Shown: positions 1 through 10,795 of the stretch, piece by piece
Numbering within the stretch: the stretch's first letter is position 1
Layout: each line of letters begins with the position of its first letter
Origin: Euphorbia lathyris
Lineage: Eukaryota; Streptophyta; Magnoliopsida; Malpighiales; Euphorbiaceae
Direction of reading: 5' to 3'
DNA: 64,000 nucleotides
NCBI RefSeq assembly: GCF_963576675.1
Contig: NC_088914.1
Coordinates: 80,412,441 to 80,476,440, forward strand
Program-made: the position numbers and the translations under genes
The notes under the pieces: generated by a model
Seen by the model: only the letters and a program-made list of their open reading frames with translations
Database searches by the model: none
Told to the model about the DNA's origin: nothing

Positions 1-30
1 AGGAAAAAGAGTACTCGTCATTTCCTCGAA

Positions 31-2883
31 CTACTCGGCCTTTCTATATAGGCGTAGATTCTCTAGATTCCAGGTGCGCGGGAGCTTCTTTCCACTCATT
101 TCTTCTATTTTGAAAGTGGCCGGTCCCATCTTCTTGGATACTTTGTATGGCCCGATCCAGTTGACGCCTAGCTTGCCTTTGCCATCTCTAGACTGTATTT
201 TATCTGCTTTTTTCAAGACCAAGTCGTTTTCGTTGATCATTACTTTTCGCACTCTTCTGTCATGGTATTTCTTGATTCTGTTGCGGTACATTGTCATTCG
301 CATGTAAGCTTTTTCTCTTCGTTCCTCCACAGAATCCAAAGCATCTCTGATGTTGATAGGATTTTGTGTGTCGCAATAATAAATTGTCCGATCTGTGGGC
401 GACTTGATTTCAACAGGTAGGACTGCTTCGGCTCCATAAACTAGCGAGAAAGGTGTTTCGCCTGTTACTGCCTTTACAGAGGTTCTGTATGCCCACATCA
501 TATGGGGTATCTCATCCGCCCAACATGTTTTTTTGTCACCTAGCCGCTTCTTGATGCCTTGAACCATGGCCCTGTTGGTAACCTCCGTCATACCATTTGA
601 TTGGGGATGGTTTACAGAAGAAAAATGATTCTTGATTCCCATGCTTTCGCAGTATGTTTTGAACTTGGCACAGTTGAACTGGGTGCCATTGTCGGTTATA
701 AGCTTCTGCGGGATCCCAAATCGCATGATAATATTCTCTCGTAAGAACTCGATCATTCGCTCAGGTGTTTGTGCGGTTACTGCCTCCGCTTCTACCCATT
801 TGCTGAAGTGGTCCACTGCGACTATCAAATACTTCCTTTTTTTTGTTGTTTCTGGGAATGGACCCACTATATCAATTCCCCATGTTGCGAATGGCCATGC
901 CGTCATTATAGTGATTTGTTCAGCTCCGGGAACATGCTTTTCATTCGCATGGATTTGACAGTTGTGACATTCCGCAACCATCTTCTGGGAATCTTCCACC
1001 ACCTTGGGCCAGTAGTATCCCACCAGTTTGACCTTTCTTGCCAATGCCGCCGAAGCTTCGTGCACGCCACAAATTCCTTCGTGTAGTTCTCGCAGCACAT
1101 AGTCTCCTTCATTGCGACTAACGCATTTCAACCATGGACATGTGTACGATTTCCGATACAAAGTTCCATCCCGCATTGAGTATCGTACCGACTGCCCAAT
1201 TATTTTTCTGGCTAAGCTCTTATCAACCGGTAAATCTCCCTGCTCCAGATATTGACGGATTGGCATCCGCCAATCTTCATCGTCTTCCAGTTCCTCGATG
1301 ATCATAATCTGATCAACCCCGAATGCTGGTGCCGATTTTATTTCCAAGCTGCATGCTTTTTGACTCCATGGTTCTCTACTTGCCGCTGCTTTTGCCAATT
1401 CGTCAGCTTTTGCATTTTGGCCTCGTGGAACATGCACCATCTCCCAAACGACTCCCTTGTGCGTTAACTCTTGTGTCAATCGGCTGACCACCTGATGGTA
1501 ATTTACTAGCTCCTCCTGTTTCACCAGATAATTTTTTGTGATCTGGTTTATCATGAGTTTGGAATCGCTGTAGATTACCACTCTTTCTGGGGTGAGTTCA
1601 TTGAGCAACCTCAATCCACATATCATAGCCTCGTATTTCGCGGCATTATTGGTAGTTTTGAAAGTTAATTTTGCTGCATAGTACAGGCGGATAACCTCCG
1701 GACCTTTGATGACGACTCCTAGCCCAGCTCCGTCTGCAGATAAGGCCCCATCTGTGTACATGCTCCACTCTTCTTTTTGTGGCTTTGGACATTCATCATC
1801 ATCCCAGGTGAATTCGTTCACGAAGTCGGCGAGCACTTGGCTCTTTAGCGCTGGTCTTCCTTCATAGCGGATATCGAATTCGCCCAGGCGAATTGACCAT
1901 TCCATCAACCGGCCGGATGCGTCAGGTTTCTGCAGTACCTTTCGCATTGGGATGCCAGTTCTCACAATGATAGTATGCGCCTGAAAGTATGGTTTCAATC
2001 TAGCCGCCGTGGTTATCACTGCGAGGGCCATTTTGTCCAACTTCGAATATCGGAGTTCTGCATCCTTCAGGACTTTGCTCACGTAGTACACTGGATATTG
2101 TTGCCCTTCTTCTTCTCGCACCATCACAGTGCATATCGCCATGCTGGTGACGGATACATAAAGGAACAAATCTTCTCCGTCTTTCGGCCTGCTCATTAAG
2201 GGCGGATAACATAGTAATCGTTTTATCACCTCAAATGCTTCTTGACAATCCGGCGTCCATTCAAAGGACTTGGATTTTTTGATGGCATTGTAGAAAGGTA
2301 GACATCGCCTAGCTGAGCATGATATGAATCGCCCTAATGCCACCAACCGCCCGTTCAGTCTCTGTACTTCCCTTATGTTCCTTGGCGTCTTCATCTCCAT
2401 TACCGCTTTAACCTTCTCAGGATTCGCCTCAACCCCTTTGCCGCTAACAATGAAACCCAGGAACTTTCCCGCTCTTGCTCCGAATGTGCATTTCTCTGGG
2501 TTCAATTTGAGACCATATTTGATCAACACTTCTAGGATTTCTTTGATATCCCGCGGGTGGTCTTGCATTTTATTGCTTTTGATGATCATGTCATCAACAT
2601 AGATCGAGAAGTTCTCGCCGGATTTGTCTGAAAATATCTTGTTCATCATCCTCTGGTATGTTGCTCCCGCGTTTTTCAATCCAAAGGGCATCACCTTGAA
2701 GCAATAAGTCGCCTGGTGAGTTATGAATGATGTTTTGATTTCATCCGCCTTCTCCATGGGTTTCACGTCGGTGAATGATAAAACTTCATATCCTGCAGTT
2801 CCATCCACCAATATATCAATGTTAGGAAGTGGATACATATCTTTCGGACATGCCTTGTTCAAGTCTTTGAAGTCGACGCACAT
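31..2883 (-). CDS. Tat-like Ty3-gypsy pol: reverse transcriptase, RNase H, integrase
   Basis: This 950-codon ORF copies the element's RNA into DNA and integrates it. RT motif YVDD is at residues 95-98. An extra RNase H domain (MYTDGALSADGAG, about residue 376) is the archaeal-type domain known from the Tat lineage. Integrase follows: an HHCC finger near 600-645, then D (GIDIVGPF, ~671), D (TDNGTQF, ~730) and E (MTEVTNR, ~767), spaced as a normal DDE core. The ORF starts only two codons after the stop of the gag-protease ORF and in the same frame, so the true polyprotein start is upstream; the Met used here is internal to RT. After the first RT Asp (SFTD) the Y-S-G-Y-N-Q stretch usual in this family is missing, which looks like an in-frame deletion. 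The element is probably defective. Confidence 0.9.
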   Translation of the reverse strand: MCVDFKDLNKACPKDMYPLPNIDILVDGTAGYEVLSFTDVKPMEKADEIKTSFITHQATYCFKVMPFGLKNAGATYQRMMNKIFSDKSGENFSIYVDDMIIKSNKMQDHPRDIKEILEVLIKYGLKLNPEKCTFGARAGKFLGFIVSGKGVEANPEKVKAVMEMKTPRNIREVQRLNGRLVALGRFISCSARRCLPFYNAIKKSKSFEWTPDCQEAFEVIKRLLCYPPLMSRPKDGEDLFLYVSVTSMAICTVMVREEEGQQYPVYYVSKVLKDAELRYSKLDKMALAVITTAARLKPYFQAHTIIVRTGIPMRKVLQKPDASGRLMEWSIRLGEFDIRYEGRPALKSQVLADFVNEFTWDDDECPKPQKEEWSMYTDGALSADGAGLGVVIKGPEVIRLYYAAKLTFKTTNNAAKYEAMICGLRLLNELTPERVVIYSDSKLMINQITKNYLVKQEELVNYHQVVSRLTQELTHKGVVWEMVHVPRGQNAKADELAKAAASREPWSQKACSLEIKSAPAFGVDQIMIIEELEDDEDWRMPIRQYLEQGDLPVDKSLARKIIGQSVRYSMRDGTLYRKSYTCPWLKCVSRNEGDYVLRELHEGICGVHEASAALARKVKLVGYYWPKVVEDSQKMVAECHNCQIHANEKHVPGAEQITIMTAWPFATWGIDIVGPFPETTKKRKYLIVAVDHFSKWVEAEAVTAQTPERMIEFLRENIIMRFGIPQKLITDNGTQFNCAKFKTYCESMGIKNHFSSVNHPQSNGMTEVTNRAMVQGIKKRLGDKKTCWADEIPHMMWAYRTSVKAVTGETPFSLVYGAEAVLPVEIKSPTDRTIYYCDTQNPINIRDALDSVEERREKAYMRMTMYRNRIKKYHDRRVRKVMINENDLVLKKADKIQSRDGKGKLGVNWIGPYKVSKKMGPATFKIEEMSGKKLPRTWNLENLRLYRKAE

Positions 2884-2886
2884 TCT

Positions 2887-5619
2887 TTACGTTCCATTCG
2901 GCATTTTGACTAGCACCACATTGGCTAGCCATTCCGGATAGGTGACTTCTCGAATCGCATCCGACCTTAGCAAGTCCGCCACTGCTTTTTCAATCGCTTT
3001 TTGCCGCTCAGGAGCATGTCCCCTCTTCTTTTGCCGCACTGGGGTTGCCCCTTTGTTTACATTCAACCGATGGGTTGCTACGTCTGGGCTTATTCCTTTT
3101 AGCACTTCATTTGGGGCGGCAAATGCCGACTCACATTGGATCAATACCTCGGTAATGGCTTTCTTTGTTTCTTCTGAGAGTCCAGCCGCTATTCGCACGC
3201 TCTTGTCATTCGAGATGGCGAATAGTTCCGTTTCTCCCAATGCTTCCGCCGGCAGCTTCTCTTCGACTTTATCCTCCTCTTCCGGTTTTGGTTCAAGTGA
3301 TAATGTATAGGCCTGTTGAGATACAAGTTGATCACCTTCAACTATGACTCGCCCTTGGTGTGTTGGCAAATGCAACGTTAAATGCTTCATTGAGATGAGC
3401 GACTCCATCTCCGAAAGGAATGGCCGTCCCAGAATTATGTTGTAGGCCAGTGGGAGATCAACAATTGCGAATTCTAAATCACCTCGCCATTTTAGATTCT
3501 TATCGCCCATTTCTGCCTCCAACACCACCTGCCCACTTGTTTGGGAGGATTGACCCCCAAAACCAGTTACATCCATGAAGGTGTGTTCCACCCGCTCGTC
3601 GTTGATTCCCAACTTGTTGAATGCTGCCCGGGTAATGACGTTGCAAGAACTGCCTGTGTCGATAAGGACCCGTTTGACGTCCCATCCTTCAACGGCCATT
3701 GTGATCACCAGGGCATCCGCATGTGGCTCCGTGATTCTCGCAAATGAGTAATTGAGGGCATCCCCCCTATGTGTGTTGCTCTTTCGTCGTTCACGGCGAG
3801 TTCTTTTTGTTGGAGGCTCGTAGATTCCGCCTGCTATCACGTTTATCACCCCTTTCTTCTGCTTCTTTTCTAGCCGTGTTTCTCCCTCATGCGGGAGCGT
3901 TGTTTTCTCATCAGCTGTTTCTTTTCTTACAAATTGACTCAGCTTGCCTCTCTTGATCAGTTTTTCTATTTCCTTCTTCAGTTCGTAGCAATCATCTGTG
4001 TCATGGCCATTCAACCTGTGGAACCTGCAATACTTACTGGGATAGCGCCCCAAACTGGTTCGGCATTTCACCTCGGGGAACCGCACATCCTTCTTCAAGG
4101 GGCTCTTTTTGATCCAAAGTAACACCTCTTGGCGAGTCGTGTTTAGTGGTGTGTGATGTCCTCCACCTTGAAAGGGACGATCGCCTCTTCGAACAAAATT
4201 ACTTTTGGACTGGGTCTGACGCCGACTGTCCGAAGTGGTTCTAGCGGCATCTCTTTCTCGCCGAGTTTGGGCCCTATGTTCCCTGTTGACATCATCCACT
4301 TCCATAAATTCCTTTGCTATCTTCATGAGCTCGGCTACAGTGCGCGGTTTGTTACGGATGATTTCTTCCCGCATGCTCCAATCTGTGGTTCCATCCGCCA
4401 TGATGTTGCGAATACTCACGATATCTGGGTTCTGCAATCGCACCAGGACATCGTTAAAGGCGACAACAAATTCCCTTAGGGAATTATAGTTTCTCTGTTT
4501 GATCTCCTTCAGCTGCCTATCTGTCACATCTGCCGCTTTACAGCCCACAAACTTCGCACAGAAATCCCGACTATATTGTTGCCAATTGTGAATAGATTCT
4601 TCCGGTAAAGATCGAAACCAATCAGATGCCGCACCGCCCAAAGTTGTCGAGAATAACCTGCAAATTATGCTTTCGCTTGCCCCTGCAACATCCATTAACT
4701 CTCTGTAGTTCCTGACATGAGCCTCAGGGTCAGAATTTGGATCCCCATAGTATTTTGGTATGGCAGGTGCTTTGATTCTGTGATCTGGAATGAATTCCCG
4801 CAACGAAGGGGCAAAAGGTGAATCGCTCTGGACCTCTGCTCTCGGCCTAGGCGAGTATCCCATTCGCTCCATCATGCTTCGTAATTGATCTTCTAAGTCA
4901 ATATCGGGTATTCGTCGGACTTCTTCCATCCGCTGCTGGTGAATTCTGGGTGGCATCCACCCGCCCATCGGTGTTGAGACGTGTGCCTGTTGGGAGACTA
5001 ACCGCTGTCCCGTTATAGGATCAAAGTTCAATGTGTGCTCCCGCCCAGGAGTCATCAACTCCGAATGTCTGTGAGGAAAAGGTTCCACTTGCTGTAGCGG
5101 AAGAGTGCCTTGCACTCCTAGCAACGGTTGGGATGGCTGCCAGGTCGGATGTATCGTCGTAATAAGATCTGGGTGCGAGTAGTTGCTCGGGTGGCTGTGT
5201 GGGTTTGTGCGACTACTCTGGCCCACTTGATTTGGTGCCTGAGATGGCTGCGGGAGGGCCGATATGATAGGGATAGTCGGTGATTGTGTTGAGATAACCA
5301 CAGGTTCTTGAGGAGCAGCCGCCACGGCGGTATTGTGTTCGGCGAGGGCCGTTAGTAAATTAATCATTCGATCTCCAGCCGCCTGGCTCATGTTCGAAGC
5401 CAAGACTTGTCCTGCCATCTGCACAAAATCACTATTGGACATTTCCATCTCAGTTTGCACTTGGACTTCCAATAAGGGACTCAATTGTCCCGAAGGACCC
5501 GATGAGCTAGGCACCACAGGCTGTGTACTTGCAGGTTGCGAATTCGCAATCCGAGGTCCTCTGGAGTTCATACTGGTTGATCTAGTGGTAACACCGGTCG
5601 TTCGTGATGGTTCTGACAT
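2887..5619 (-). CDS. Tat-like Ty3-gypsy gag-protease (plus start of RT)
   Basis: 910 codons. The N-terminal ~240 residues are Ser/Pro/Gln-rich low-complexity sequence. The gag core is near 290-420 (DWFRSLPEE, SLREFVVAFND). A zinc-knuckle-like stretch (KYCRFHRLNGHDTDDC) is near 540. The aspartic protease site IDTGSS is near 654. The last ~60 residues are the start of reverse transcriptase (AIREVTYPEWLANVVLVK). The ORF ends at TAA (2887-2889), where family members normally read N-G-K-W-R-M-C; the following RMCVDFKDLNK continues in the same frame in the pol ORF. The start Met is chosen as the first one after the LTR and leader. Confidence 0.88.
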   Translation of the reverse strand: MSEPSRTTGVTTRSTSMNSRGPRIANSQPASTQPVVPSSSGPSGQLSPLLEVQVQTEMEMSNSDFVQMAGQVLASNMSQAAGDRMINLLTALAEHNTAVAAAPQEPVVISTQSPTIPIISALPQPSQAPNQVGQSSRTNPHSHPSNYSHPDLITTIHPTWQPSQPLLGVQGTLPLQQVEPFPHRHSELMTPGREHTLNFDPITGQRLVSQQAHVSTPMGGWMPPRIHQQRMEEVRRIPDIDLEDQLRSMMERMGYSPRPRAEVQSDSPFAPSLREFIPDHRIKAPAIPKYYGDPNSDPEAHVRNYRELMDVAGASESIICRLFSTTLGGAASDWFRSLPEESIHNWQQYSRDFCAKFVGCKAADVTDRQLKEIKQRNYNSLREFVVAFNDVLVRLQNPDIVSIRNIMADGTTDWSMREEIIRNKPRTVAELMKIAKEFMEVDDVNREHRAQTRRERDAARTTSDSRRQTQSKSNFVRRGDRPFQGGGHHTPLNTTRQEVLLWIKKSPLKKDVRFPEVKCRTSLGRYPSKYCRFHRLNGHDTDDCYELKKEIEKLIKRGKLSQFVRKETADEKTTLPHEGETRLEKKQKKGVINVIAGGIYEPPTKRTRRERRKSNTHRGDALNYSFARITEPHADALVITMAVEGWDVKRVLIDTGSSCNVITRAAFNKLGINDERVEHTFMDVTGFGGQSSQTSGQVVLEAEMGDKNLKWRGDLEFAIVDLPLAYNIILGRPFLSEMESLISMKHLTLHLPTHQGRVIVEGDQLVSQQAYTLSLEPKPEEEDKVEEKLPAEALGETELFAISNDKSVRIAAGLSEETKKAITEVLIQCESAFAAPNEVLKGISPDVATHRLNVNKGATPVRQKKRGHAPERQKAIEKAVADLLRSDAIREVTYPEWLANVVLVKMPNGT

Positions 5620-5658
5620 GTTCTTCGTGTACCTTTAACCAAATGTTGGTGAAAAAGG

Positions 5659-5676
5659 TCCACGTTCACCGCACCA
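5659..5676 (-). other. Candidate primer binding site of the Tat-like element
   Basis: Directly after the LTR end (TATCA) the minus strand reads TTGGTGCGGTGAACGTGG. Position and the TGG start suit a tRNA primer site. I cannot assign the tRNA with confidence. Confidence 0.35.
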
Positions 5677-5677
5677 A

Positions 5678-6143
5678 TGATAACTTGCTGGATCCGCTTT
5701 GATATTCTTTGCCGGAGTTACCTGCAAAACAAAACCGGAGACAGGATCTCCGGAAAAACTCTCCGACGATCAAGTCAGTTTTTGTAATAATGAGTCTCTG
5801 ATTTAGCAATAACTTTGTGGGAGAAAATGTGAACGTACCTCCCCCCTTATTCTTAAGGCCTTTTATAGGTGTTTTTTGGGTAACCGCCGAGGGCGGTTAC
5901 TCCTTAGTGGGCCACGTTCTGAGGGCGGTTACCCCTTTTTAGGCCATGTCCCTTTCGTGGCTTTCATGGCAACGAACGTGGTCTTGAGTGGGAGTCTTGA
6001 CGCTCCGTTTAGGAATTCAGGGTGGTTTACTCGCTGCGCCCGCTTCCTTCATTCGGGTCCCGTCCAATCTTAGCCCATGGGGCTTTAATATGGGCTGGGC
6101 TTGCGAAATGAATATAACCCGTTTTGGGCTTCGCGGGTTATCA
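5678..6143 (-). repeat. 5' LTR of the Tat-like gypsy element
   Basis: The block starts TGATAAC and ends GTTATCA, a perfect 7-bp terminal inverted repeat with the TG...CA ends expected of an LTR. It lies immediately upstream of the leader and gag ORF on the minus strand and is 466 bp long. A TATA motif is present on the minus strand. The matching 3' LTR would lie left of base 1, so the boundaries rest on terminal symmetry and position and not on a pairwise LTR comparison. The 5 bases outside (AATTA) would be the target duplication but cannot be checked. Confidence 0.7.
5858..5868 (-). promoter_or_regulatory. TATA box of the Tat-like LTR
   Basis: CTATAAAAGGC read on the minus strand inside the LTR, about 185 bp before the LTR end. 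It is the only strong TATA motif in this LTR and fits an RNA polymerase II start near 5830. Confidence 0.5.
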
Positions 6144-6396
6144 AATTAGTCTTTTCAATTTATATTCATTCTCATTCTTTTTATTCAACTGCACATTCAA
6201 TGACTATAGCTATATTTGTAAATCTACCATGACATAAAAGATTACAACAAGTTGGAATATATATCACTTTAACCACTTTAGAGTGCCAATATACCATCTT
6301 AAAAATGTTACGGAAATCAATAGATTATTATAAGAAAGTTCATGGAACTTCTGACACTTAAAAAAAGTTTAAGCGAATCAATTTTTTCTTGAGAAG
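6144..6396. repeat. Dispersed AT-rich repeat, related to 19195-19345
   Basis: No gene seen. Bases ~6240-6360 are the reverse complement of ~19240-19345 with mismatches (shared blocks around TCATGGAACTTCTGACAC and ATGTTACGG), so this is one half of a dispersed non-coding repeat. It may have been interrupted by the foldback element that follows. Confidence 0.45.
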
Positions 6397-7990
6397 TTTA
6401 GAGTGTTCTGTGATGCATTAAACCGCAATACAAATGATGTATTCTTTTCTATATTTCTTAATGTTCTATTATTTGTACAGGTCATAAGAAGAAATTCACA
6501 TCTATTTTTTTGGTAAACTGAAATTCACATCTATTGTTCTAAATTTAAATAATAATAATAATAACTGAAATTCTAATATTTAGTAAATAAAAATTAGATG
6601 TGAAATTAGAATTTTGGATCACTTAATACTAGTGTGTTTGGTGAAAAACGGATTGAAAAAGCAAATTGGACTCCAAACGCTAATTTAAAAAAATCGGTAA
6701 ATATAAATATGCATCCATTTACACAAAATTATATTTGCCAATTAACAACATATAATTTAAATACGAATTCTTAAAGAAGAAAGTAATGGTCTTAATCTTA
6801 AAAATTGCATTGTTTTATACGTCGAGGTTAAATTCTCCCCCATCCAATTCTTAAGGCTAAATTTGTACCTTATTTTTTATATAAATACATGTTATTTTGT
6901 ATAAATTCTCCCCCATCCAATTCTTAAGGCTAAATTTGTACCTTATTTTTTTTTTATATAAATACATGTTATTTTTAAAAAATTTGGAGAGTCCACACTG
7001 TTATCACATGAAATCTCTTATTTTATTTTTGGATGATGTCCAAATTTTCTCATATCATTTTTGGAAATATAGATTTATCTATAATATACGAAATAGTAAA
7101 TTTTTACTCCTAATGTTTCCAAGTAAAATCGATTTTTACCCATACATACCTAATAAAAAATTTGAGTGGACTTTTTTTTTATCGTTATTTAACTGACACA
7201 TTAGATTTTCCAAACAAGTTTGTCAATAAATTGAAGTAATGTTGTGCATTTAGTCAAGTTCAATGTGACCGCGTTAATAACATTGTAAATATTTTGGACA
7301 GTGATTAACTATATGTGGCAAACTTAATTGTTAGTATTTTGATAGTTCTTTAGTTATTCTATTAGTAACACATTAAATATTTTAGAGATACTTAATCTTT
7401 GGAAGATCTTATGTCACAGTTAATTAACGAATTATTTTTTTTCGTAATGTGGCAGTCAAATAATGATCAAACCAGTCAGCTCAATTTTTCGTTAAATATA
7501 AACATCAATATTACTTGAAAATCTTATAGGTAAAGTTTTACTATTTCGTACGTTAAGGATAAATTTGTATTTCCAAAAATGATATGAGCAAATTTAGGCA
7601 TTATCCAAAAATAAAATAAGAGATTCCATGTAATAATAGATGTAATAATAGAGTGAACTCTCAAAAGAATTCAAAAATAGCATGTATTTATATAAATACA
7701 TGGAAATAAGGTACAAATTTAGTTCTATAAATTTAACCTCCACTTATAAACCAGTGCAATTTTAAGCTTAAGGCAGTTGATCTTTAAATATTCATATTTT
7801 TTTTTTTGAAAAGTTAAATATTCATATTTAAATTATGTGTTTGTGTAAATCGATGAATATTTATGTTTTCCAAATTTTATTATTATTATTATTATTTAAA
7901 TGTGGAACAATAGACCGAATAGAAAATTAAGAAACATAGAAATAATGCATCATTTATATGGCGGCTTGAGTACAGCAAAGCACTCTAAGA
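6397..7990. mobile_element. Foldback (long terminal inverted repeat) element, non-coding
   Basis: The left arm from TTAGAGTGTTCTGTGATGCATT is matched in reverse complement by the right arm ending AGCACTCTAAG. The pairing continues for most of 800 bp, through an (AAT)n tract, a TTTGTACCTTATTT block and AATCTCTTATTTTATTTTTGG, with a loop around 7200-7450. The left arm contains a 73-bp tandem duplication (6829-6979) absent from the right arm. No long ORF or transposase motif is seen. No clear target duplication flanks it, so the superfamily is unassigned; long arms resemble foldback Mutator-like elements. Confidence 0.65.
6829..6979. repeat. 73-bp tandem duplication
   Basis: Two consecutive near-identical copies beginning TAAATTCTCCCCCATCC at 6829 and 6902, differing mainly by a longer T run in the second. 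Confidence 0.85.
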
Positions 7991-9769
7991 ATCTGTTCGG
8001 TTCAATTGTTGTTGTTTGCTGTTTGTTATGCTTTTAGTTGGTTATTGGTTCTATTTACTGTTTACTTTAACTGTTTGATATTAATTGACGGATTATCATG
8101 TTTGATAAAACTATAATTAGCTATTGCTGTTAGTATTTAAAAATGACTAAAAGTTGGAAGGATGAAGAAAGTTTGCATTGAGACGACATTATTAGACATT
8201 AATCTGCTATTTTAATCTCCTACAACTACATCAAGTATGAATTACTGACTAAAAATTTATCAAAGATTAAAGTTAAAAAGACATCAATCAAGTGGAGAGT
8301 GCTTCTTCAATGTGTTATGAGTTATATCTCTCTCAATATACATGATGCAATATATTAGCCGTAAATTTGGTAAATCGTTTATAAGCGACTTAACGTTCGG
8401 TTCGATAAAAGCTCCATTTTGTTCGGCTGGATTTATAGACAAGCCGAATTAGAAAGCTCACGATCACTCGGTTATAGGTTTATAAATGAGTTTATGAAGA
8501 ACCTCGATTATAATGTTCATGAACATGCTCGTGAACAAGTTCGGTTCAATTATTTTTTAATAATAATATTTTTATAAAGGGAAAAATGTAAGACTGACAC
8601 AATTTTGAATAAACTTTAGTTTAAAACTATGTGATTTTGTGTTAAAAAAATTCAAATGAACATAATTAATTAATCGTTTGCGGATGAAGTTTATGAACAA
8701 AATTAATGAGTTACTCACGAGCAGTTCACGAATAAGATGTTGAGATTGAGCTCGTCAATTTTTTAACAAGTCCAGTTTGAACATATCAAAACTCGACTAG
8801 ACTCGACTCGATTACAACTCTAATTTAAAATAACATTTTTAGGAAAATCTATAAAGTCCAATGATTAAACAATGGAGATTGACATACATTGTTTACTTAA
8901 AGAACAATTAAGCAAATGACTTAAAAAAAATACATCAAACAATCAGCGGTATATTAAATTGTAAATAAAAAAAAACTCATTTCTTTTAGCTATACTCATG
9001 TAATGGCTTCATGTATAAAGGATAAACAATCGTTTTTAAACCAAATACCTAAAACTCTTCGAAAAAACATAATAAAAAAATGAAGTAAACAAATTTCCCC
9101 TAAAAAGCATAGAAAATAATACATCATTTATATGATGGCTTGAATGTGCCAAAAAATTCTAAACTTGCGTCAAGGCTTAAATTATTTTAGTTGGCTGAAA
9201 TTTCTTATAATTACTAATTGATTTTTTTTATCATTCTTAAAATGACTTACTGGCCTCTTAAAGTGGTTACAATAGTAATCTATTAATCTGGACTTGTTTA
9301 AAATGATATACTTTTGAACTTGTTTAAATCTTTTACTTTTCAGGCTTAAAAATCTAATGGAACTTTTTAAGGAAGTTTATTAGGCTAACACAAAACTCTT
9401 AAAGTTAAACACATAAATCAATTTTTATAACTAATTTGAAGACTTATTGGACAGCCAAATAAGTAAAATGTGAACATTATATAAAATTGTAAATAAATAA
9501 AAAAAAAAAAACCTATATTTTTAACTATACTCATGTAATGGCTTCATTTTGTAAAAATCATTTACGTTATGGCAGATTTACAACTATATGTAGTAGCAAG
9601 ATGAAAACTATCTGCACATCGAAATACAAAAACAATGGAATTCCAGTAACAACAAAATTTGTTCTCTCAATACTCAAGAATAACATAGATATATACCTAT
9701 ATATACAAAATTTGTAGTCTAAATACATAAATTGCATATACATATATATAATATCAACACACTCGTGCT
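7991..9769. repeat. Repeat-rich non-coding interval
   Basis: No gene seen. 8370-8825 ends in CGACTCGATTACAACTCTA, which looks like the end of a hAT-type MITE, but the left end is unclear. 8956-9020 and 9483-9560 share a direct repeat around TATACTCATGTAATGGCTTC. 9120-9165 resembles the terminus of the foldback element at 6397-7990. 9210-9480 is homologous to 19300-19545. Confidence 0.4.
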
Positions 9770-10795
9770 TCATTTGAACTTCATTCTCTTTATTTTGACT
9801 CTATCATCTCGCCAACAAGTAGGATAATCCTCCTCAGGTTCAGAAAAGCTCCAATCAGACAACTCGTCATCAGCATCATTTTCTAACGGTGAACAATTCA
9901 CCCTTTCATCATCCGAACTTTCCTCGGGTTCCGAAAAGCTCGAATCAGACAACTCATCATCAGCATCATTGTTCAAATCATCATCTGATCCTGATACAAA
10001 AGGATGACATAACAGCATCTCAGCAGTGAACCTAAACTTGGGGTTTCTCACGAGACACCGCTTCAAGAAATCTTTCCCTTCTTTTGATATGTGTGTAGGA
10101 ATTTTAGGCATTTCGTAACGGTTCTTGATCTTTCCAAAGATTTCATCTGTTTCCATGTTTGGTTTGAGATTCCAAACATTCTGCCCAGTTAACATCTCCA
10201 AAACAATGCATCCAAGAGCCCAAATATCACATAGGGGCTCTTGAATCCGATCCATAACAGTCTCTGGAGCCCTGTAAAGAGGAGTCCCTCCAAAATTAGG
10301 ATCAAATTTCATCCTTTTACTGTTCAAATATCTCTTGGCCAACCCAAAACCCCCAATCTTAGGGACAAAGCTATCCCCATTTTCATCCGATACAAGCAAC
10401 ACGTTCTCCGGCTTCATATCACAGTGCACATATCCATTACCATGGATATAATGGAGTCCTTCAAGGATACACCTTGTATATGTACTCACATCTGATTCAG
10501 GCAATCCGCAACCGTCGAATTGCTTAATAAGAGAAGATAGGGTTCCTCCAGAAGCATATTCTAATAATATATTATAAATCATCCTACCATTCTTAGTTGT
10601 AGTAGTTTCTTCACCATAACAGTCCAGAATGTAAGGATGGCTACGAAGATTGTCGTGTACTTGTTTCTCCTTTTGAAGTGGAGCTGATGAAGAAACCTCG
10701 GCTGATTTGACCTCCATAAACTCTGGAAATAATCCTTTAGTTGAATTGGATTAAGCCAAATAAACAGATCCAAACCCTCTTTTTCCAAGCAAAAG
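9770..10795 (-). CDS. MAPKKK-type protein kinase, 3' part of a disrupted, decayed gene
   Basis: The open stretch from 10717 encodes 315 residues similar in layout to the short intronless plant MAPKKK17-21 group, which phosphorylate MAP kinase kinases in stress signalling. Visible motifs: beta-3 lysine in MEVKSAEV, HCDMKPENVLL (catalytic loop, residues 98-108), YRAPE, DIWALGCIVLEML. The DFG motif reads GFG (residues 123-125), removing the Mg-binding Asp. Upstream in the same frame lie the glycine loop LGKRGFGSVYLA, where Arg replaces the second loop Gly, and a TAA codon at 10751-10753. The C-terminus carries two copies of an acidic ~17-residue unit, NDADDELSD(S/W)SFSEPEE. The remaining 5' end is at 16061-16143, across a copia insertion. 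This is best read as a pseudogene. Confidence 0.85.

Noticed and set aside
2000..2212. Short overlapping ORFs on both strands across the gypsy and copia coding regions
   Set aside because: They are shadows of the long pol/gag frames, with unnatural composition and no domain of their own.
2887..2889. Programmed stop-codon readthrough between gag-protease and pol
   Set aside because: The TAA lies inside the RT domain and not at a domain boundary, and a nearby RT block is also missing. A disabling mutation is the simpler reading.
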